NCBI RefSeq assembly: GCF_007859305.1
Contig: NZ_VOHE01000007.1
Coordinates: forward strand, 104,676-168,675
Length of the DNA stretch: 64,000 nt
DNA from: Luteimonas wenzhouensis
Lineage (GTDB): Bacteria; Pseudomonadota; Gammaproteobacteria; Xanthomonadales; Xanthomonadaceae
Direction: 5' to 3'
In this document: positions 1 to 9,674 of the stretch, piece after piece
Layout: each line of letters opens with the position of its first letter
How positions within the stretch are numbered: position 1 is the stretch's first letter
Made by a program: the position numbers and the translations under genes
The notes under the pieces: generated by a model
What the model saw: the letters and a program-made list of their open reading frames with translations, nothing else
The model's database searches: none
What the model was told of the DNA's origin: nothing

Positions 1-120
1 AAGGATGAGTCGCCGGATGCCCATCGGGCGTGGCGCGAGCCGGGCCGATGCCGTTATCGTGTCGCCTTCGTCGCCCGGCGCCCGGCGCCGCGACCCATCA
101 TCACCGGGGAGAACCGATCC

Positions 121-1554
121 GTGGAAGCATTCCTTGACTGGCTGAACGGCGTCATCTGGAGCAAGGCGCTGATCGCCCTGTGCCTGGGCGCGGGACTGTG
201 GTTCTCGATCCGGACGCGCTTCATGCAGCTGCGCAGCGTGCGGGAGATGGTCCGCCTGCTGCTGTCGGGCAAGTCCTCGGAGGCGGGGGTGTCCTCGTTC
301 CAGGCCCTGGCGATGTCGCTGTCGGGGCGGGTGGGCATCGGCAACATCGCCGGCGTGGCCACCGCGATCGCGTTCGGCGGCCCGGGCGCGGTGTTCTGGA
401 TGTGGGTGATGGCCTTCCTGGGCGCTTCGACCGCCTACGTCGAATCGACCCTGGCCCAGATCTACAAGGAGCGCGACGACGAAGGCCGCTACCGCGGCGG
501 CCCGGCGTACTACATCGAGAAGGCGATGGGCCAGAAGTGGTACGCGTGGCTGTTCGCGATCGCCACGATCATGGCCACCGGCTTCTTCCTGCCCGGCGTG
601 CAGGCCAACGGCATCGCCTCGGGCATGGCCAACGCCTGGAACATTCCGGTCACCGTCACCGCGACCGGCGTGGTGCTGGCGCTGGGCTTCATCATCTTCG
701 GCGGCGTCAAGCGCATCGCCCGCTTCGCCGAGCTGGTGGTGCCGTTCATGGCGCTGGCCTACATGCTGGTGGCATTCGTGATCATGGTGCTCAACGCCGA
801 GCAGGTGCCGCAGATGGTGTCGCTGATCTTCCGCAGCGCCTTCGGCATGGAGGCCGGCTTCGGCGCGATGCTCGGCCTGGCGGTGGAGTGGGGCGTCAAG
901 CGCGGAATCTATTCGAACGAGGCCGGCCAGGGCACCGGCCCGCACGCGGCCGCCGCGGCCGAGGTCAGCCATCCGGCCAAGCAGGGCTACGTGCAGGCGT
1001 TCTCGGTCTACGTCGACACCCTGCTGGTGTGCTCGGCCACCGCGTTCATGATCATCTCCACCGGCATGTACAACGTCGCCACGCCCGAGGGGGTGATGCT
1101 GGTCGAGGCCCTGCCCGGGGTGGAGGCCGGCCCGGGGTTCGCCCAGGCGGCGGTGGAATCGGTGCTGCCCGGCTACGGGGCCGGGTTCGTGGCGCTGGCG
1201 CTGCTGTTCTTCGCCTTCACCACCATCGTCGCCTACTACTACATGGCCGAGACCAACATCGCCTACATCAACCGCAAGGTGCACCGGCCGTGGATGACCC
1301 TGGTGCTGCGCGTCGCCATTCTGCTGGCGGTGATCCTGGGCGCGGTGCGCAGCGCTGGCGCGGCCTGGACGCTGGGCGACATCGGCGTGGGGCTGATGGC
1401 CTGGCTCAACATCGTCGCCATCCTGGTGCTGCAGAAGCCGGCGCTGCTGGCGCTGCGCGACTATGAGCGGCAGAAGGCGCAGGGCGTCGACCCGGTGTTC
1501 GACCCGGAAGCGCTGGGGATCCGCAATGCCGACTTCTGGCGCAGGGCCAGGTGA
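121..1554 (+). CDS. Alanine/glycine:cation symporter (AGCS/AlsT family)
   Basis: 477-aa polytopic inner-membrane protein, full length for the AGCS family of sodium- or proton-coupled alanine/glycine importers. The family signature around residues 60-95 is clear (GNIAGVATAIAFGGPGA, then FWMW), followed by RGGPAYYIEKAMG near residue 125 and about ten hydrophobic segments. The start is a GTG at 121, preceded by a GGGGAGAA ribosome-binding site about 8 bases upstream. The methyltransferase gene follows after one base, so the two are probably co-transcribed. Substrate (alanine, glycine or another small amino acid) and coupling ion are inferred from the family and not visible in the sequence. Confidence 0.93.
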   Translation: MEAFLDWLNGVIWSKALIALCLGAGLWFSIRTRFMQLRSVREMVRLLLSGKSSEAGVSSFQALAMSLSGRVGIGNIAGVATAIAFGGPGAVFWMWVMAFLGASTAYVESTLAQIYKERDDEGRYRGGPAYYIEKAMGQKWYAWLFAIATIMATGFFLPGVQANGIASGMANAWNIPVTVTATGVVLALGFIIFGGVKRIARFAELVVPFMALAYMLVAFVIMVLNAEQVPQMVSLIFRSAFGMEAGFGAMLGLAVEWGVKRGIYSNEAGQGTGPHAAAAAEVSHPAKQGYVQAFSVYVDTLLVCSATAFMIISTGMYNVATPEGVMLVEALPGVEAGPGFAQAAVESVLPGYGAGFVALALLFFAFTTIVAYYYMAETNIAYINRKVHRPWMTLVLRVAILLAVILGAVRSAGAAWTLGDIGVGLMAWLNIVAILVLQKPALLALRDYERQKAQGVDPVFDPEALGIRNADFWRRAR

Positions 1555-1555
1555 G

Positions 1556-2419
1556 ATGGGCCGGCGCCCGCCGCCGCCGTCGCCGGAACGCGACGGGCCC
1601 TGGTCCGGCCCGCGGACGCGGGGCGCGGGGGCCGGGCGCGAGCGGCGCGAGGCCGTGCCGCGCCCGCGTCGCGACGACGGCGGGCGCGGCGAAGAGGTCC
1701 GGCTGCATGGCCTGAACGCGGTGCAGGCGGTGTTCGCGCGACGTCCGCAGGCGATTCGCAAGCTCTACCTGGCGCCCGATCGCATCCCGACGCTGCAGCC
1801 GCTGCTCAAGTGGTGCGTGGCCCACCGCATCGGCTATCGCGTGGTGGAGGACGTTGAGGAACTGCGCCGGCTCTCGGCCAGCACCCACCACGAGGGCGTG
1901 GTGGCGGACGTCCTGCGCGAGCCGCCGCTGGCGCTGGAGCAGTGGCTGTCCGCGTTGCCGGATGGTCCGTGCTGCGCGCTGTGGCTGGACGGCGTGGGCA
2001 ATCCGCACAACCTCGGCGCGATCCTGCGCTCGGCCGCGCACTTCGGCGCCGCCGCCCTGCTGCTGCCGGAGTCGTCGACGCTGTCGCTGTCGGGCGCGGC
2101 CGCGCGGGTCGCCGAAGGGGGCGCCGAGCACGTGCCGCTGGTGCGGCTCGGGCCCACCGACGACGCGATCGCACGGCTGCGCGCGGCCGGGTTGTCGCTC
2201 GCGGCCACCGTGGTGCGCGACGGCGACGACCTGTTCCGGGCGGCGCTGCCGCGGCGCCTGGTGTACGTGCTCGGCGCGGAGGGCGAGGGCATGGGCGAAG
2301 CGTTGGCCGCGGCCTGCGACCTGCGCCTGTCGATCCCGGGCAGCGGCGCGGTGGAAAGCCTCAACGTGGCGGCGGCCACGGCGGTGCTGCTGGCGCAGTG
2401 GGCGCGGGGGAAGCAGTAG
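1556..2419 (+). CDS. TrmH/SpoU-family RNA 2'-O-methyltransferase
   Basis: 287 aa from the ATG at 1556, one base after the symporter stop; an earlier in-frame start would lie inside the symporter gene. A basic, low-complexity N-terminus (residues 1-45) precedes a SpoU substrate-binding domain (LHGLNAVQAVFARRP) and a SPOUT catalytic domain. The three SPOUT motifs are present: NPHNLGAILRSAAHFGA, VLGAEGEGMG and LSIPGSGAVESLNVAAA, which form the trefoil-knot SAM site. It should methylate a ribose 2'-OH in tRNA or rRNA. RlmB and TrmH-like paralogues cannot be told apart here, so no gene symbol is given. Confidence 0.9.
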   Translation: MGRRPPPPSPERDGPWSGPRTRGAGAGRERREAVPRPRRDDGGRGEEVRLHGLNAVQAVFARRPQAIRKLYLAPDRIPTLQPLLKWCVAHRIGYRVVEDVEELRRLSASTHHEGVVADVLREPPLALEQWLSALPDGPCCALWLDGVGNPHNLGAILRSAAHFGAAALLLPESSTLSLSGAAARVAEGGAEHVPLVRLGPTDDAIARLRAAGLSLAATVVRDGDDLFRAALPRRLVYVLGAEGEGMGEALAAACDLRLSIPGSGAVESLNVAAATAVLLAQWARGKQ

Positions 2420-2620
2420 TCACGGACGCAGGCCCCACCCCAACCCTCTCCGCTTGCCGCGGTCCGTTCGGGCGTGGCCCCGGCTGCGGTCTGGTGCCGG
2501 GGCAGGCAGGGCCGGAACGGATCCGGCGGCCGCGAGACGGCCGGCCCGGCACCTGGCCAAGCGGACGCGCGCCGGAAGCAGGATGATCCCGTCAAGCCCG
2601 CGCGGGCGCCGGCGCAGGTC
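2420..2620. other. Convergent intergenic region with GC-rich hairpin
   Basis: Gap between two convergent genes. It begins with a CCCCACCCCAACCCTC tract that resembles repeats common between Xanthomonad genes. It also holds a 7-bp perfect stem (GCCCCGG at 2477-2483 with CCGGGGC at 2497-2503). There is no T-tract, so it is a poor intrinsic terminator. I see no gene here. Confidence 0.4.
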
Positions 2621-4027
2621 CTACTCGTTGGCGCCCGCCGGCCTGGGTGCGCTGCCGAACCCGCCTTCGGCTTCGGCCGCCAGCCAGGACAGCACCGCGT
2701 AGGCGGCGACGTTCTGCGCCAGGTCGTCGGGATCGACCTTGTCCAGCGTGTCGTCGGCGTTGTGGTGCAGGTCGAAGTAGCGGCTGCCGTCCTGGCCCAG
2801 CCAGGCCCAGGCGCCGCCGATCGCGGCCAGCGGCGAGATGTCCGGGCCCGGGCCGCCGCGGCCGGGCAGGTGCTCGATGCCCAGCGGCGCGAGCGCGGCG
2901 GCGATCTCGCGCACCGCCGCCTGCGCCGACTCCGGCGCGCTGGTGTTGAAGCCATAGATGCGACCGGCGCCGAAATCGCTCTCGGCCGCGATCACGTGGT
3001 TGGCCACCTCGCCGGCATGGCGCCGCGCGTACTCGCGCGCGCCGATCAGGCCCTGCTCCTCGTTGGCGAAGGCGACCACGCGGATCGTGCGGCGCGGACG
3101 CTGCGGCAGCTGCCCGACCAGGTGCCCGGCGGCCATGGTGATGGCCACGCCCGAGGCGTCGTCCACCGCGCCGGTGCCCAGGTCCCAGGAGTCGAGGTGC
3201 GCGCCGATCAGCACCACCTCCTGCGGCGCCTCGCGCCCGGTGATTTCGCCGATCACGTTGTGCGAGGTGTATTGCTCGCCGGTCCAGCCGCAGTCCAGGG
3301 CCAGGCGCACGCGCACCGGGCCGCGGGCCAGCAGCCGCGCCAGCTGGTCGGCGTCGGGCAGCGACAGCGCCGCCGACGGGATCGGCTCCAGCCCTTCGTC
3401 GAAACGGGTGATGCCGGTGTTGGCCACGCGGTGGCGGGTGGTGCCGAGCGAGCGCATCAGGAAGCCGGCAGCACCCTTGCGGATCGCCTCGGACGGGCCG
3501 CGGCTGCGCACCGCGCCGGCCTTGCCGTAGTTGCTGCCGTCGCGCGCGCGCTCCATCGGCTGGTCGACGAAGGCGATCTTGCCCGCCAGCGAACCCTCCG
3601 GAGCCGCACGTAGCGCCTCCAGGCTCTCGAAGCGCACGACCTCGCCCTCGACCGTGCCGCCCGGGCTGCCGCCGAGCGCGGTCACCACCAGTGGCTGCGC
3701 GTGTGCGCCGAGCACCTCCGCGCTTTCGCCGCGGCGCTCCCAGGTCGGGAAGGTGACCGGTTCGATCCAGACCTTGTCGTAGCCCAGCTCGCGCAGCTTG
3801 GCCTGGGCCCAGGCCACGGCGCGCGCGTCGGCCTCGCTACCGGGCAGGCGCGGACCGACTTCGGTGGTCAGCGACTCGACCACCCTCCACGCGGTGCCGT
3901 CGGCCAGGGCCTGCTCGCGCAGTTGCGCCGCGACGTCCAGCGCGGCCTGGGGGATGCGGGTCTGGCCGGCGACGACGGCCTGGGCGGGCAGCAGGCAGGC
4001 GGACAGGAGCAGCGTGGCAAGGCGCAT
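2621..4027 (-). CDS. Secreted M28-family metallopeptidase
   Basis: 468 aa from the ATG at 4027, chosen because it opens a clean signal peptide (MRLATLLLSACLLPAQAVVA). A protease-associated-type insert occupies roughly residues 120-250. The M28 zinc site follows: GAHLDSWDLGTGAVDDASG (first His and bridging Asp), AFANEEQGLIGA (catalytic and ligand Glu pair), AESDFGAG and the late YFDLHHNADDT histidine. The enzyme is therefore a co-catalytic di-zinc aminopeptidase or carboxypeptidase acting in the periplasm or outside the cell. Exact specificity cannot be read from sequence. Confidence 0.92.
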   Translation of the reverse strand: MRLATLLLSACLLPAQAVVAGQTRIPQAALDVAAQLREQALADGTAWRVVESLTTEVGPRLPGSEADARAVAWAQAKLRELGYDKVWIEPVTFPTWERRGESAEVLGAHAQPLVVTALGGSPGGTVEGEVVRFESLEALRAAPEGSLAGKIAFVDQPMERARDGSNYGKAGAVRSRGPSEAIRKGAAGFLMRSLGTTRHRVANTGITRFDEGLEPIPSAALSLPDADQLARLLARGPVRVRLALDCGWTGEQYTSHNVIGEITGREAPQEVVLIGAHLDSWDLGTGAVDDASGVAITMAAGHLVGQLPQRPRRTIRVVAFANEEQGLIGAREYARRHAGEVANHVIAAESDFGAGRIYGFNTSAPESAQAAVREIAAALAPLGIEHLPGRGGPGPDISPLAAIGGAWAWLGQDGSRYFDLHHNADDTLDKVDPDDLAQNVAAYAVLSWLAAEAEGGFGSAPRPAGANE

Positions 4028-4106
4028 CGTTGGGGTTCCTCCGGGCAAGGCATGTCCGCGCGAGCCTGCCGGCCCGCGGTCGGATCCACATGTGCGGGAA
4101 GTCGGG

Positions 4107-4520
4107 TTATTTCTTCAGCGAGTCGCGAATTTCGCGCAGCAGCACCACTTCCTCGGACGGCTCCGGCGGCGCCTCGGGCGCGGGCTCGGGCTTGCGGTGC
4201 AGGCGGTTGATGGTGCGCACCACCATGAAGATCGCGAAGGCCACGATCAGGAACTGGACCACGGTGTTGATGAACTCGCCGACGCCGATCGCGACCGCGG
4301 GCACTTCCTCGCCGGCGGCGTTGACGGTGGCCTCGCGCAGGGTCCAGGCGAGGTCGGAGAAGTCCACGCCGCCCAGCAGCAGGCCGATCGGCGGCATGAT
4401 GATCTGGTCCACCAGCGAGGTGACGATCTTGCCGAACGCGGCGCCGATGACCACGCCGACGGCGAGGTCGATCACGTTGCCGCGCATCGCGAATTCCTTG
4501 AACTCGGTCATCATGCCCAT
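4107..4520 (-). CDS. mscL: Large-conductance mechanosensitive channel MscL
   Basis: 137 aa, normal MscL length. The N-terminal amphipathic helix and first membrane helix are typical ([20 protein letters not shown]). The periplasmic loop and second membrane helix follow ([19 protein letters not shown]), then a proline-rich linker and the C-terminal bundle helix ending [11 protein letters not shown]. The pentameric channel opens under membrane tension to release solutes on hypo-osmotic shock. The start MGMMTEF aligns in length with E. coli MSIIKEF, supporting the ATG at 4520. It stands alone between the M28 peptidase and the FAH gene. Confidence 0.97.
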   Translation of the reverse strand: MGMMTEFKEFAMRGNVIDLAVGVVIGAAFGKIVTSLVDQIIMPPIGLLLGGVDFSDLAWTLREATVNAAGEEVPAVAIGVGEFINTVVQFLIVAFAIFMVVRTINRLHRKPEPAPEAPPEPSEEVVLLREIRDSLKK

Positions 4521-4566
4521 GGACGTCTCCTGGTGTCGGGGAACGGCTGCCTAGCGGTCGCGCGCA

Positions 4567-5286
4567 CTATGCGACGGACGCGCCCAGCTGGCAATGCAGT
4601 TCGAGGAGCTGGTCGAGCCTGGCCACGCAGGCGTCACCCGGCCGCAGCGCGGCTACGCCGGCGGGGGTGCCCATGAAGACCAGGTCGCCGGCGCGCAGCG
4701 CGTAGAGCTTCGACAGCTCGTGCAGGATCTCGGGCACGTCCCAGATCAGCTGGTCGAGCGTGGAGCGCTGGCGCAGCTGGCCGTTGACCTCGAGCGACAG
4801 CACGCGCGCCTCCAGCGCGCCGACGTCGGCCGCGGGCACCAGCTCGCTCACCGGGGCCGAGGCATCGAAGCCCTTGGCGCTGTCCCACGGCAGGCCGCCG
4901 GCCTTGGCCCTGGCCTGCAGGTCGCGGCGGGTCAGGTCCAGGCCGATGCCGTAGCCGAACACCAGCGCCGCGGCGTCGGCCACCGGCAGCACGCCCGGCG
5001 GCGCGTCGCGGCCCAGCGCCACCACCAGTTCCACCTCGTGGTGCAGGTCGGACGTCGCCGGCGGGTAGGGCACGACGCCGTCGGTCACGATGGCGTCGGC
5101 GGGTTTGTGGAAGAACACCGGGGTGCCGCGCTCGGCCTTCGACGCCGGGGCGGCCGCGCCCATCTCGCGGGCGTGGTCGGCGAAGTTGCGGCCCACGCAA
5201 TAGATGCGGCGGACCGGGAACGTGCCGCCGCCGCGCACGCGCATGCGCGGCACGGGCGCCGCGGGGACGACGTCGTGGGCGTGCAT
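4567..5286 (-). CDS. Fumarylacetoacetate hydrolase family protein
   Basis: 239 aa from the ATG at 5286, a typical length for the short FAHD1/YcgM-type hydrolases and decarboxylases. Fold landmarks are YCVGRNFADHAREM near the N-terminus, HHEVELVVALG (metal-binding Glu), WDSAKGFDASAPVS, and FMGTPAGVAALRPGD near the C-terminus. Such enzymes cleave or decarboxylate 2-oxo acids such as acylpyruvates or oxaloacetate using Mg2+. The start lies only a few bases after the stop of the small membrane-protein gene upstream, so the pair is probably one transcript. The substrate is not defined. Confidence 0.9.
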   Translation of the reverse strand: MHAHDVVPAAPVPRMRVRGGGTFPVRRIYCVGRNFADHAREMGAAAPASKAERGTPVFFHKPADAIVTDGVVPYPPATSDLHHEVELVVALGRDAPPGVLPVADAAALVFGYGIGLDLTRRDLQARAKAGGLPWDSAKGFDASAPVSELVPAADVGALEARVLSLEVNGQLRQRSTLDQLIWDVPEILHELSKLYALRAGDLVFMGTPAGVAALRPGDACVARLDQLLELHCQLGASVA

Positions 5287-5291
5287 GGGCC

Positions 5292-5585
5292 TCAGCGCAG
5301 GATCGGCTGGCCCGGCTTGTCCACCACCCGGTACTCGGCGTCGAGCACGTCGCCGCGGGCGGAGGCGGGGCGCCGGCGGAAGGCGGCCCGCAGCAGGCCG
5401 AACGAGACCATGGCCGCGCCCACCACCAGGCCCACCACCAGCAGCAGCGACAGGATCGCCACACCGACCAGGCCCAACAGCACGCGCAGCACCGGGTTGC
5501 GGGGCTTGCGTGGCGTGAACACCCCGCGCAGCGGCGAAGCGTCGAAACGGGCGTGGAGGGTGCGGAACAGGTGGGCCATCGACAT
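5292..5585 (-). CDS. Small single-pass membrane protein of unknown function
   Basis: About 97 aa. The start is uncertain between ATGs at 5594, 5585 and 5579; I use 5585. It has a basic N-terminal region (RTLHARFDASPLRG...TPRKPRNP), one strong long hydrophobic helix (LLGLVGVAILSLLLVVGLVV) and a short basic tail. I do not recognise a family. It sits immediately upstream of the FAH-family gene in the same direction, with 5 bases between them, which suggests co-expression. Nothing in the sequence gives a function. Confidence 0.65.
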   Translation of the reverse strand: MSMAHLFRTLHARFDASPLRGVFTPRKPRNPVLRVLLGLVGVAILSLLLVVGLVVGAAMVSFGLLRAAFRRRPASARGDVLDAEYRVVDKPGQPILR

Positions 5586-5660
5586 CGGTGCCACAATGCG
5601 AGGCGCCCAGTATCGGCGGCCCCCGGCTTTCAGGTGTAACAGGTTCGTTAAATCGGCGTG

Positions 5661-6017
5661 ATGAGCACCCCCGAGACACCCAAGTCACTGATCCTGCTCG
5701 AGGCCATCCCCGACGGCGGCTTCGCCGAGGTCGAGGCCGAGGTGGAGGGCAGCGCCGAGTCCCTCATCCTCTACCGCGAAGGCCACGCCGTGCGGGCCTG
5801 GCTCAACGTCTGCCCCCATGCCGGCCGGCGCCTGGACTGGGCCCCGGGTCAGTTCCTCAAGACCGGGGACGGCCTGCTGGTCTGCGCCGCCCACGGTGCC
5901 AGCTTCGAACTGGCCCGCGGCGAATGCGTGGCCGGCCCGTGCCGCGGCGAGTCGCTGCGCGCGGTGGCGGTGCGGGTGGTGGACGGCGAGGTGCGGCAGG
6001 ACGTGTCGGCGGGCTGA
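5661..6017 (+). CDS. Rieske [2Fe-2S] ferredoxin-like protein
   Basis: 118 aa from the ATG at 5661; a GTG at 5658 is also possible. The Rieske cluster ligands are present as CPHAG near residue 54 and CAAHG near residue 76, i.e. C-x-H ... C-x2-H, binding a [2Fe-2S] centre through two Cys and two His. There is no membrane anchor and no catalytic domain. It is therefore a stand-alone cytoplasmic electron carrier, similar to small NirD/ferredoxin-type proteins seen singly in Xanthomonads. It is divergent from the small membrane-protein gene. The redox partner is unknown. Confidence 0.88.
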   Translation: MSTPETPKSLILLEAIPDGGFAEVEAEVEGSAESLILYREGHAVRAWLNVCPHAGRRLDWAPGQFLKTGDGLLVCAAHGASFELARGECVAGPCRGESLRAVAVRVVDGEVRQDVSAG

Positions 6018-6081
6018 CACCCCGCGCGCGTCGCCAGGACGCCACGGCCCACGGGCCGCGAGTCCTTCCGCGGCTGCCGCC

Positions 6082-7917
6082 TCAGAACATCAGGTTCACC
6101 GCCAGCACCACGATGAACGAGTACAGCAGCGACAGCGGGACGCCGATGCGCAGCAGTTCGGGGGCGCGGTAGCCGCCGGGGCCGGTGATCATCGACATCA
6201 CCGGATTGGACTGGGTGACGAAGTTGTTCGAGGCCGACAGGGCCACGATCAGGGCGAAGGCGGTCGGGTTGCCGTTGGCGGCCAGGGCGAAGTTGATCGC
6301 CAAGGGTACCACCACGATCGTCGCGCCGACGTGGCTGATCACCATCGAGAACGCGGCGGTGAGCAGGGAGACGGCGAACTGGATCAGCCAGATCGGCATG
6401 CCCTCGGGCAGGCGTTCGATGGTGTGGCCGGCCAGCCAGGCGGCGGCGCCGCTGGCGTCCATGGCCCAGCCCAGCGGGATCAGGCAGGCCATCAGGAACA
6501 CCGTCTTCCACGAAATCGCCGAATAGGCCTCGTCCATCTTCAGCACGCCGAACACCAGCATGCCGGCGACGCCGGTCATCAGTGCGATCGAGGTGGGCAC
6601 GCGCCCGGACACGGCGATCAGCATGGTGACCGCGAAGATCACCATCGCGATCCGGAACTTGTGCGGCCGCTGCTCGCCCTTGGGGAAGTCGGTGACGATC
6701 ACGAAGTCGCGCTTGCCGGCGGCCTGGGCCAGGTCCTGCCAGATGCTGTGCAGCACCAGCATGTCGCCCGCGCGCAGCGGGGTGTTGCGCACGTTGTCGC
6801 GGATCACGGTCTTGTCGCGGTTGATCGCCAGCAGGCTGATGCCGTACTGGCGGCGCAGCTGCAGGTCGGCGGCGGTCTTGCCGATGAAGCGCGAGTTGGG
6901 CGGGACCACCGCCTCGGAGATGCCGGCGCGGCTGGGGTTGAACAGGTCGGCGAACTGGCGCAGGCGCGAGCTCATGCGCAGGAAGTGGTTCTGGGCGAAG
7001 TCCATCACCTGCTGGCGCGGACCCATCGCGCCGATCACGCTGCCCACCCAGATCCGGGCATCGCCCGGCGGCGCCAGGCGCGCTTCGTTGCCGGTGCGCA
7101 GCGCCAGCAGCAGCGGCGCGTTGTGCAGCGCCTCGGCCTCGCCGAAGGTCATGCCCACCAGCGGGCTGTCGGCGGTCACCGTGAGCTCGTGCACGTCGCC
7201 GTCGATGCCGTAGGTGCGCGAGAAGTAGCTTTCGGTGCGCGCGGGGGTGACGTTGGCGTCGCCTTCGCCGCGCAGCTTGCGGTCGCCCACGAAGCGGAAG
7301 TACAGCAGGCTGGCGACCAGCAGCGACAGGCCGATCGGCAGCGGCGCGAACATGTTCAGCGGTTCCAGCGTGGCCGCGCCGGAAGGGAGGTTGGCGTTGG
7401 CGGCCACCAGCAGGTCGTTGAGCAGGATCAGCGGCGAGGTGCCGACCATGGTCAGCGCGCCGCCGGTCACGATCGCCACGGCGACCGGCAGCAGCATCCG
7501 CGACAGCGGGATGCCGGTGCGCGAGGACAGCCGCGACATCACCGGCAGGTACAGCGCCATCACCGACGGGTTCTGCATCACCGAGGAGTTGAGGCCGGCG
7601 ATGCCCGAGACCAGCAGCAGCAGCCGCTGTTCGATGCCGCGCGCGCGCCGCAACAGCCAGGCGGCCAGGCGGTTGAGCGCGCCGGTGCGGTCCAGGCCCA
7701 TGCCCAGGATCATGGTCGCGATCACGCTGATCACGGCATTCGAGGAGAATCCGTTGAACAGGTCCTCCGGCTGCACCAGGCCGGTGAGGCCCAGCATCAC
7801 CAGCACCACCAGCGCCACCAGGTCGGCGCGCACGCGCTGGAACAGGAACAGGAGCATCGTCAGGCCCACCAGCCCGAGGACGATCTTCATGTCCGTGGTG
7901 AGGACGAGCTGGTCCAT
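6082..7917 (-). CDS. SLC13/ArsB-type anion permease with two TrkA-C domains
   Basis: 611 aa from the ATG at 7917. The N-terminal half carries five to six hydrophobic segments including SSNAVISVIATMILGMGLDR. Two RCK_C/TrkA-C regulatory domains sit centrally at about residues 215-385 (DSPLVGMTFGEAEAL and NSRFIGKTAADLQLRRQYG). A second membrane half follows, with GATIVVVPLAINFALAANG. This architecture is typical of bacterial SLC13-related permeases carrying sulfate, dicarboxylates or other oxyanions. The gene is last in the thiS-thiG-trmB-permease series on this strand. The transported ion is not determinable from sequence. Confidence 0.9.
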   Translation of the reverse strand: MDQLVLTTDMKIVLGLVGLTMLLFLFQRVRADLVALVVLVMLGLTGLVQPEDLFNGFSSNAVISVIATMILGMGLDRTGALNRLAAWLLRRARGIEQRLLLLVSGIAGLNSSVMQNPSVMALYLPVMSRLSSRTGIPLSRMLLPVAVAIVTGGALTMVGTSPLILLNDLLVAANANLPSGAATLEPLNMFAPLPIGLSLLVASLLYFRFVGDRKLRGEGDANVTPARTESYFSRTYGIDGDVHELTVTADSPLVGMTFGEAEALHNAPLLLALRTGNEARLAPPGDARIWVGSVIGAMGPRQQVMDFAQNHFLRMSSRLRQFADLFNPSRAGISEAVVPPNSRFIGKTAADLQLRRQYGISLLAINRDKTVIRDNVRNTPLRAGDMLVLHSIWQDLAQAAGKRDFVIVTDFPKGEQRPHKFRIAMVIFAVTMLIAVSGRVPTSIALMTGVAGMLVFGVLKMDEAYSAISWKTVFLMACLIPLGWAMDASGAAAWLAGHTIERLPEGMPIWLIQFAVSLLTAAFSMVISHVGATIVVVPLAINFALAANGNPTAFALIVALSASNNFVTQSNPVMSMITGPGGYRAPELLRIGVPLSLLYSFIVVLAVNLMF

Positions 7918-8011
7918 CAGCGGCGGGGCGGGTCGGTCGCGGCGCGGAAGGGGCCGGGCGCGCCGGGTGCGGCGGGCGGGTGGGCGCGGGCGATCCGTCG
8001 CGGACGCGGTG

Positions 8012-8761
8012 TCACGTGCCCTCCGGCGCCGTTCCGTCGTGGCGGGCGTCCTGCCGGTCGTACAGCAGGTCCCAGACGCCGTGGCCCAGGCGTTGGCCGC
8101 GGGTCTCGAAATGGGTTTGCGGGCGCCAGTGCGGACGCGGCACGTGGCCGCGCGCGCCGGCGCGGTTGCGCAGTCCCGGGGTGGCGTCGAGCACGTCCCA
8201 CATCTGCTCGGCATAGTCCCGCCAATCGGTGGCGAGGTGCAAGCGCCCGCCGGCGACGAGCTTGCGCACCAGCAGGGCGGCGAAGGCCGGCTGCACCAGG
8301 CGCCGCTTGTGGTGGCGCTTCTTGTGCCAGGGGTCGGGGAAGTAGATCCGGACCTCGTCGAGGCTGGCGTCGGCGATTTCGCGCTCCAGCACCTCGACCG
8401 CGTCGTGGTGGTAGACCCGCACGTTGGTCGCACCGTCGGCGGCCAGGGCGTTGAGCAGGCGGCCCACGCCCGGCGCGTGCACCTCGATGCCGATGTGGTC
8501 GCGGCCGGGGTCGTGGGCGGCGGCCAGGCGCAGTGCCTCGCCGTTGCCGAAGCCGATTTCCAGCACCCGCGGCGCCCGGCGGCCGAAGACCGCGTCGAAG
8601 TCGCGCACGGCGCCTTCGAAATCCAGCCCGTAGCGCGGCCACAGCGCTTCGAACGCGCGCTGCTGGGCCTCGGTGAAGCGGCCCTGGCGCAGCACGAAGC
8701 TGCGCACCGCGCGCCGGCCCGGCTCGGTGGTGTAGGGCTTCTTCTGCAGCAGGTCGGCCAT
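8012..8761 (-). CDS. trmB: tRNA (guanine-N7)-methyltransferase TrmB
   Basis: 249 aa, usual length. The SAM-binding motif I is [12 protein letters not shown], with the acidic residue closing strand beta-2 in [10 protein letters not shown]. The family-specific [15 protein letters not shown] motif, which contains catalytic and tRNA-contact residues, is intact, as is the late [17 protein letters not shown] segment. It makes m7G46 in tRNA variable loops. It lies 52 bp downstream of thiG in the same direction, an order I recall as conserved in Xanthomonads. The ATG at 8761 opens the standard N-terminus. Confidence 0.96.
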   Translation of the reverse strand: MADLLQKKPYTTEPGRRAVRSFVLRQGRFTEAQQRAFEALWPRYGLDFEGAVRDFDAVFGRRAPRVLEIGFGNGEALRLAAAHDPGRDHIGIEVHAPGVGRLLNALAADGATNVRVYHHDAVEVLEREIADASLDEVRIYFPDPWHKKRHHKRRLVQPAFAALLVRKLVAGGRLHLATDWRDYAEQMWDVLDATPGLRNRAGARGHVPRPHWRPQTHFETRGQRLGHGVWDLLYDRQDARHDGTAPEGT

Positions 8762-8813
8762 CGCGCGGCTCAGGCGCGGACGGCCGCCGCGGCGGGCGGG
8801 CGGTGCAGTGGGC

Positions 8814-9611
8814 TCATCCCACCAGCCCGTCGAGCGGCGAGGAGGCCGAGGCGTAACGCTTGCGCGGGATGCGCCCGGCGAGGAAGGCGTGGCGCCCGGC
8901 CTCGACCGCGAGCTTCATCGCCCGGGCCATGCGCACCGGGTCCTTCGCGCCGGCGATGGCGGTGTTCATCAGCACGCCGTCGCAGCCCAGTTCCATCGCG
9001 ATCGCCGCGTCCGAGGCGGTGCCCACGCCGGCGTCGACCAGCACCGGTACCTTCGCGTTCTCCACGATCTCCAGCAGGTTGTAGCGGTTCTGGATGCCCA
9101 GGCCCGAGCCGATCGGCGCGGCCAGCGGCATCACCGCCACGCAGCCGATCTCCTCCAGGCGCTTGGCCAGGATCGGGTCGTCGCTGGTGTAGACCATCAC
9201 CTCGAAGCCGTCGGCCACCAGCATCTCGGCGGCCTTGAGCGTCTGCACCACGTCGGGGTACAGCGTCTTCTGGTCGCCCAGCACCTCGAGCTTGGTCAGG
9301 TTGTGGCCGTCGAGCAGCTCGCGCGCCAGGCGGCAAGTGCGCACCGCGTCCTCGGCGGTGTAGCAGCCGGCGGTGTTGGGCAGGATCGTGTAGCGGTCCG
9401 GCGGCAGCACGTCGAGCAGGTTGGGCTCGCCCGGGTCCTGGCCGATGTTGGTGCGGCGGATCGCCACGGTCACGATCTCCGCGCCGGCGGCCTCGGTGGC
9501 GCGGCGGGTCTCGTCGAGATCCTTGAACTTGCCGGTGCCGGTGAGCAGGCGCGAGCGGTAGGTGCGGCCGGCGATGACGAGGCCGTCTTCGGGGTGGGGG
9601 TGCGTGGTCAT
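8814..9611 (-). CDS. thiG: Thiazole synthase ThiG
   Basis: 265 aa from the ATG at 9611 ([10 protein letters not shown]), the expected size for this (beta/alpha)8 barrel. Recognisable segments are RLLTGTGKF, the Lys-bearing [16 protein letters not shown] (the family lysine that forms a Schiff base with deoxyxylulose 5-phosphate), [13 protein letters not shown] and [14 protein letters not shown]. ThiG condenses the sugar phosphate, dehydroglycine and sulfur from ThiS thiocarboxylate into the thiazole of thiamine. thiS lies 63 bp upstream on the same strand, so substrate carrier and enzyme are co-encoded. Confidence 0.97.
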   Translation of the reverse strand: MTTHPHPEDGLVIAGRTYRSRLLTGTGKFKDLDETRRATEAAGAEIVTVAIRRTNIGQDPGEPNLLDVLPPDRYTILPNTAGCYTAEDAVRTCRLARELLDGHNLTKLEVLGDQKTLYPDVVQTLKAAEMLVADGFEVMVYTSDDPILAKRLEEIGCVAVMPLAAPIGSGLGIQNRYNLLEIVENAKVPVLVDAGVGTASDAAIAMELGCDGVLMNTAIAGAKDPVRMARAMKLAVEAGRHAFLAGRIPRKRYASASSPLDGLVG

Positions 9612-9674
9612 CACGCGATTATCGCGCAAAGCCACCGGCGTGCGCGGTTGCCGCCGCGCCGTGTTGCGCCTCGC

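Noticed and set aside
5818..8454. Very long plus-strand open frame antisense to the permease and trmB genes
   Set aside because: Histidine/arginine/glutamine-rich shadow typical of high-GC DNA; the opposite strand encodes well-recognised proteins.
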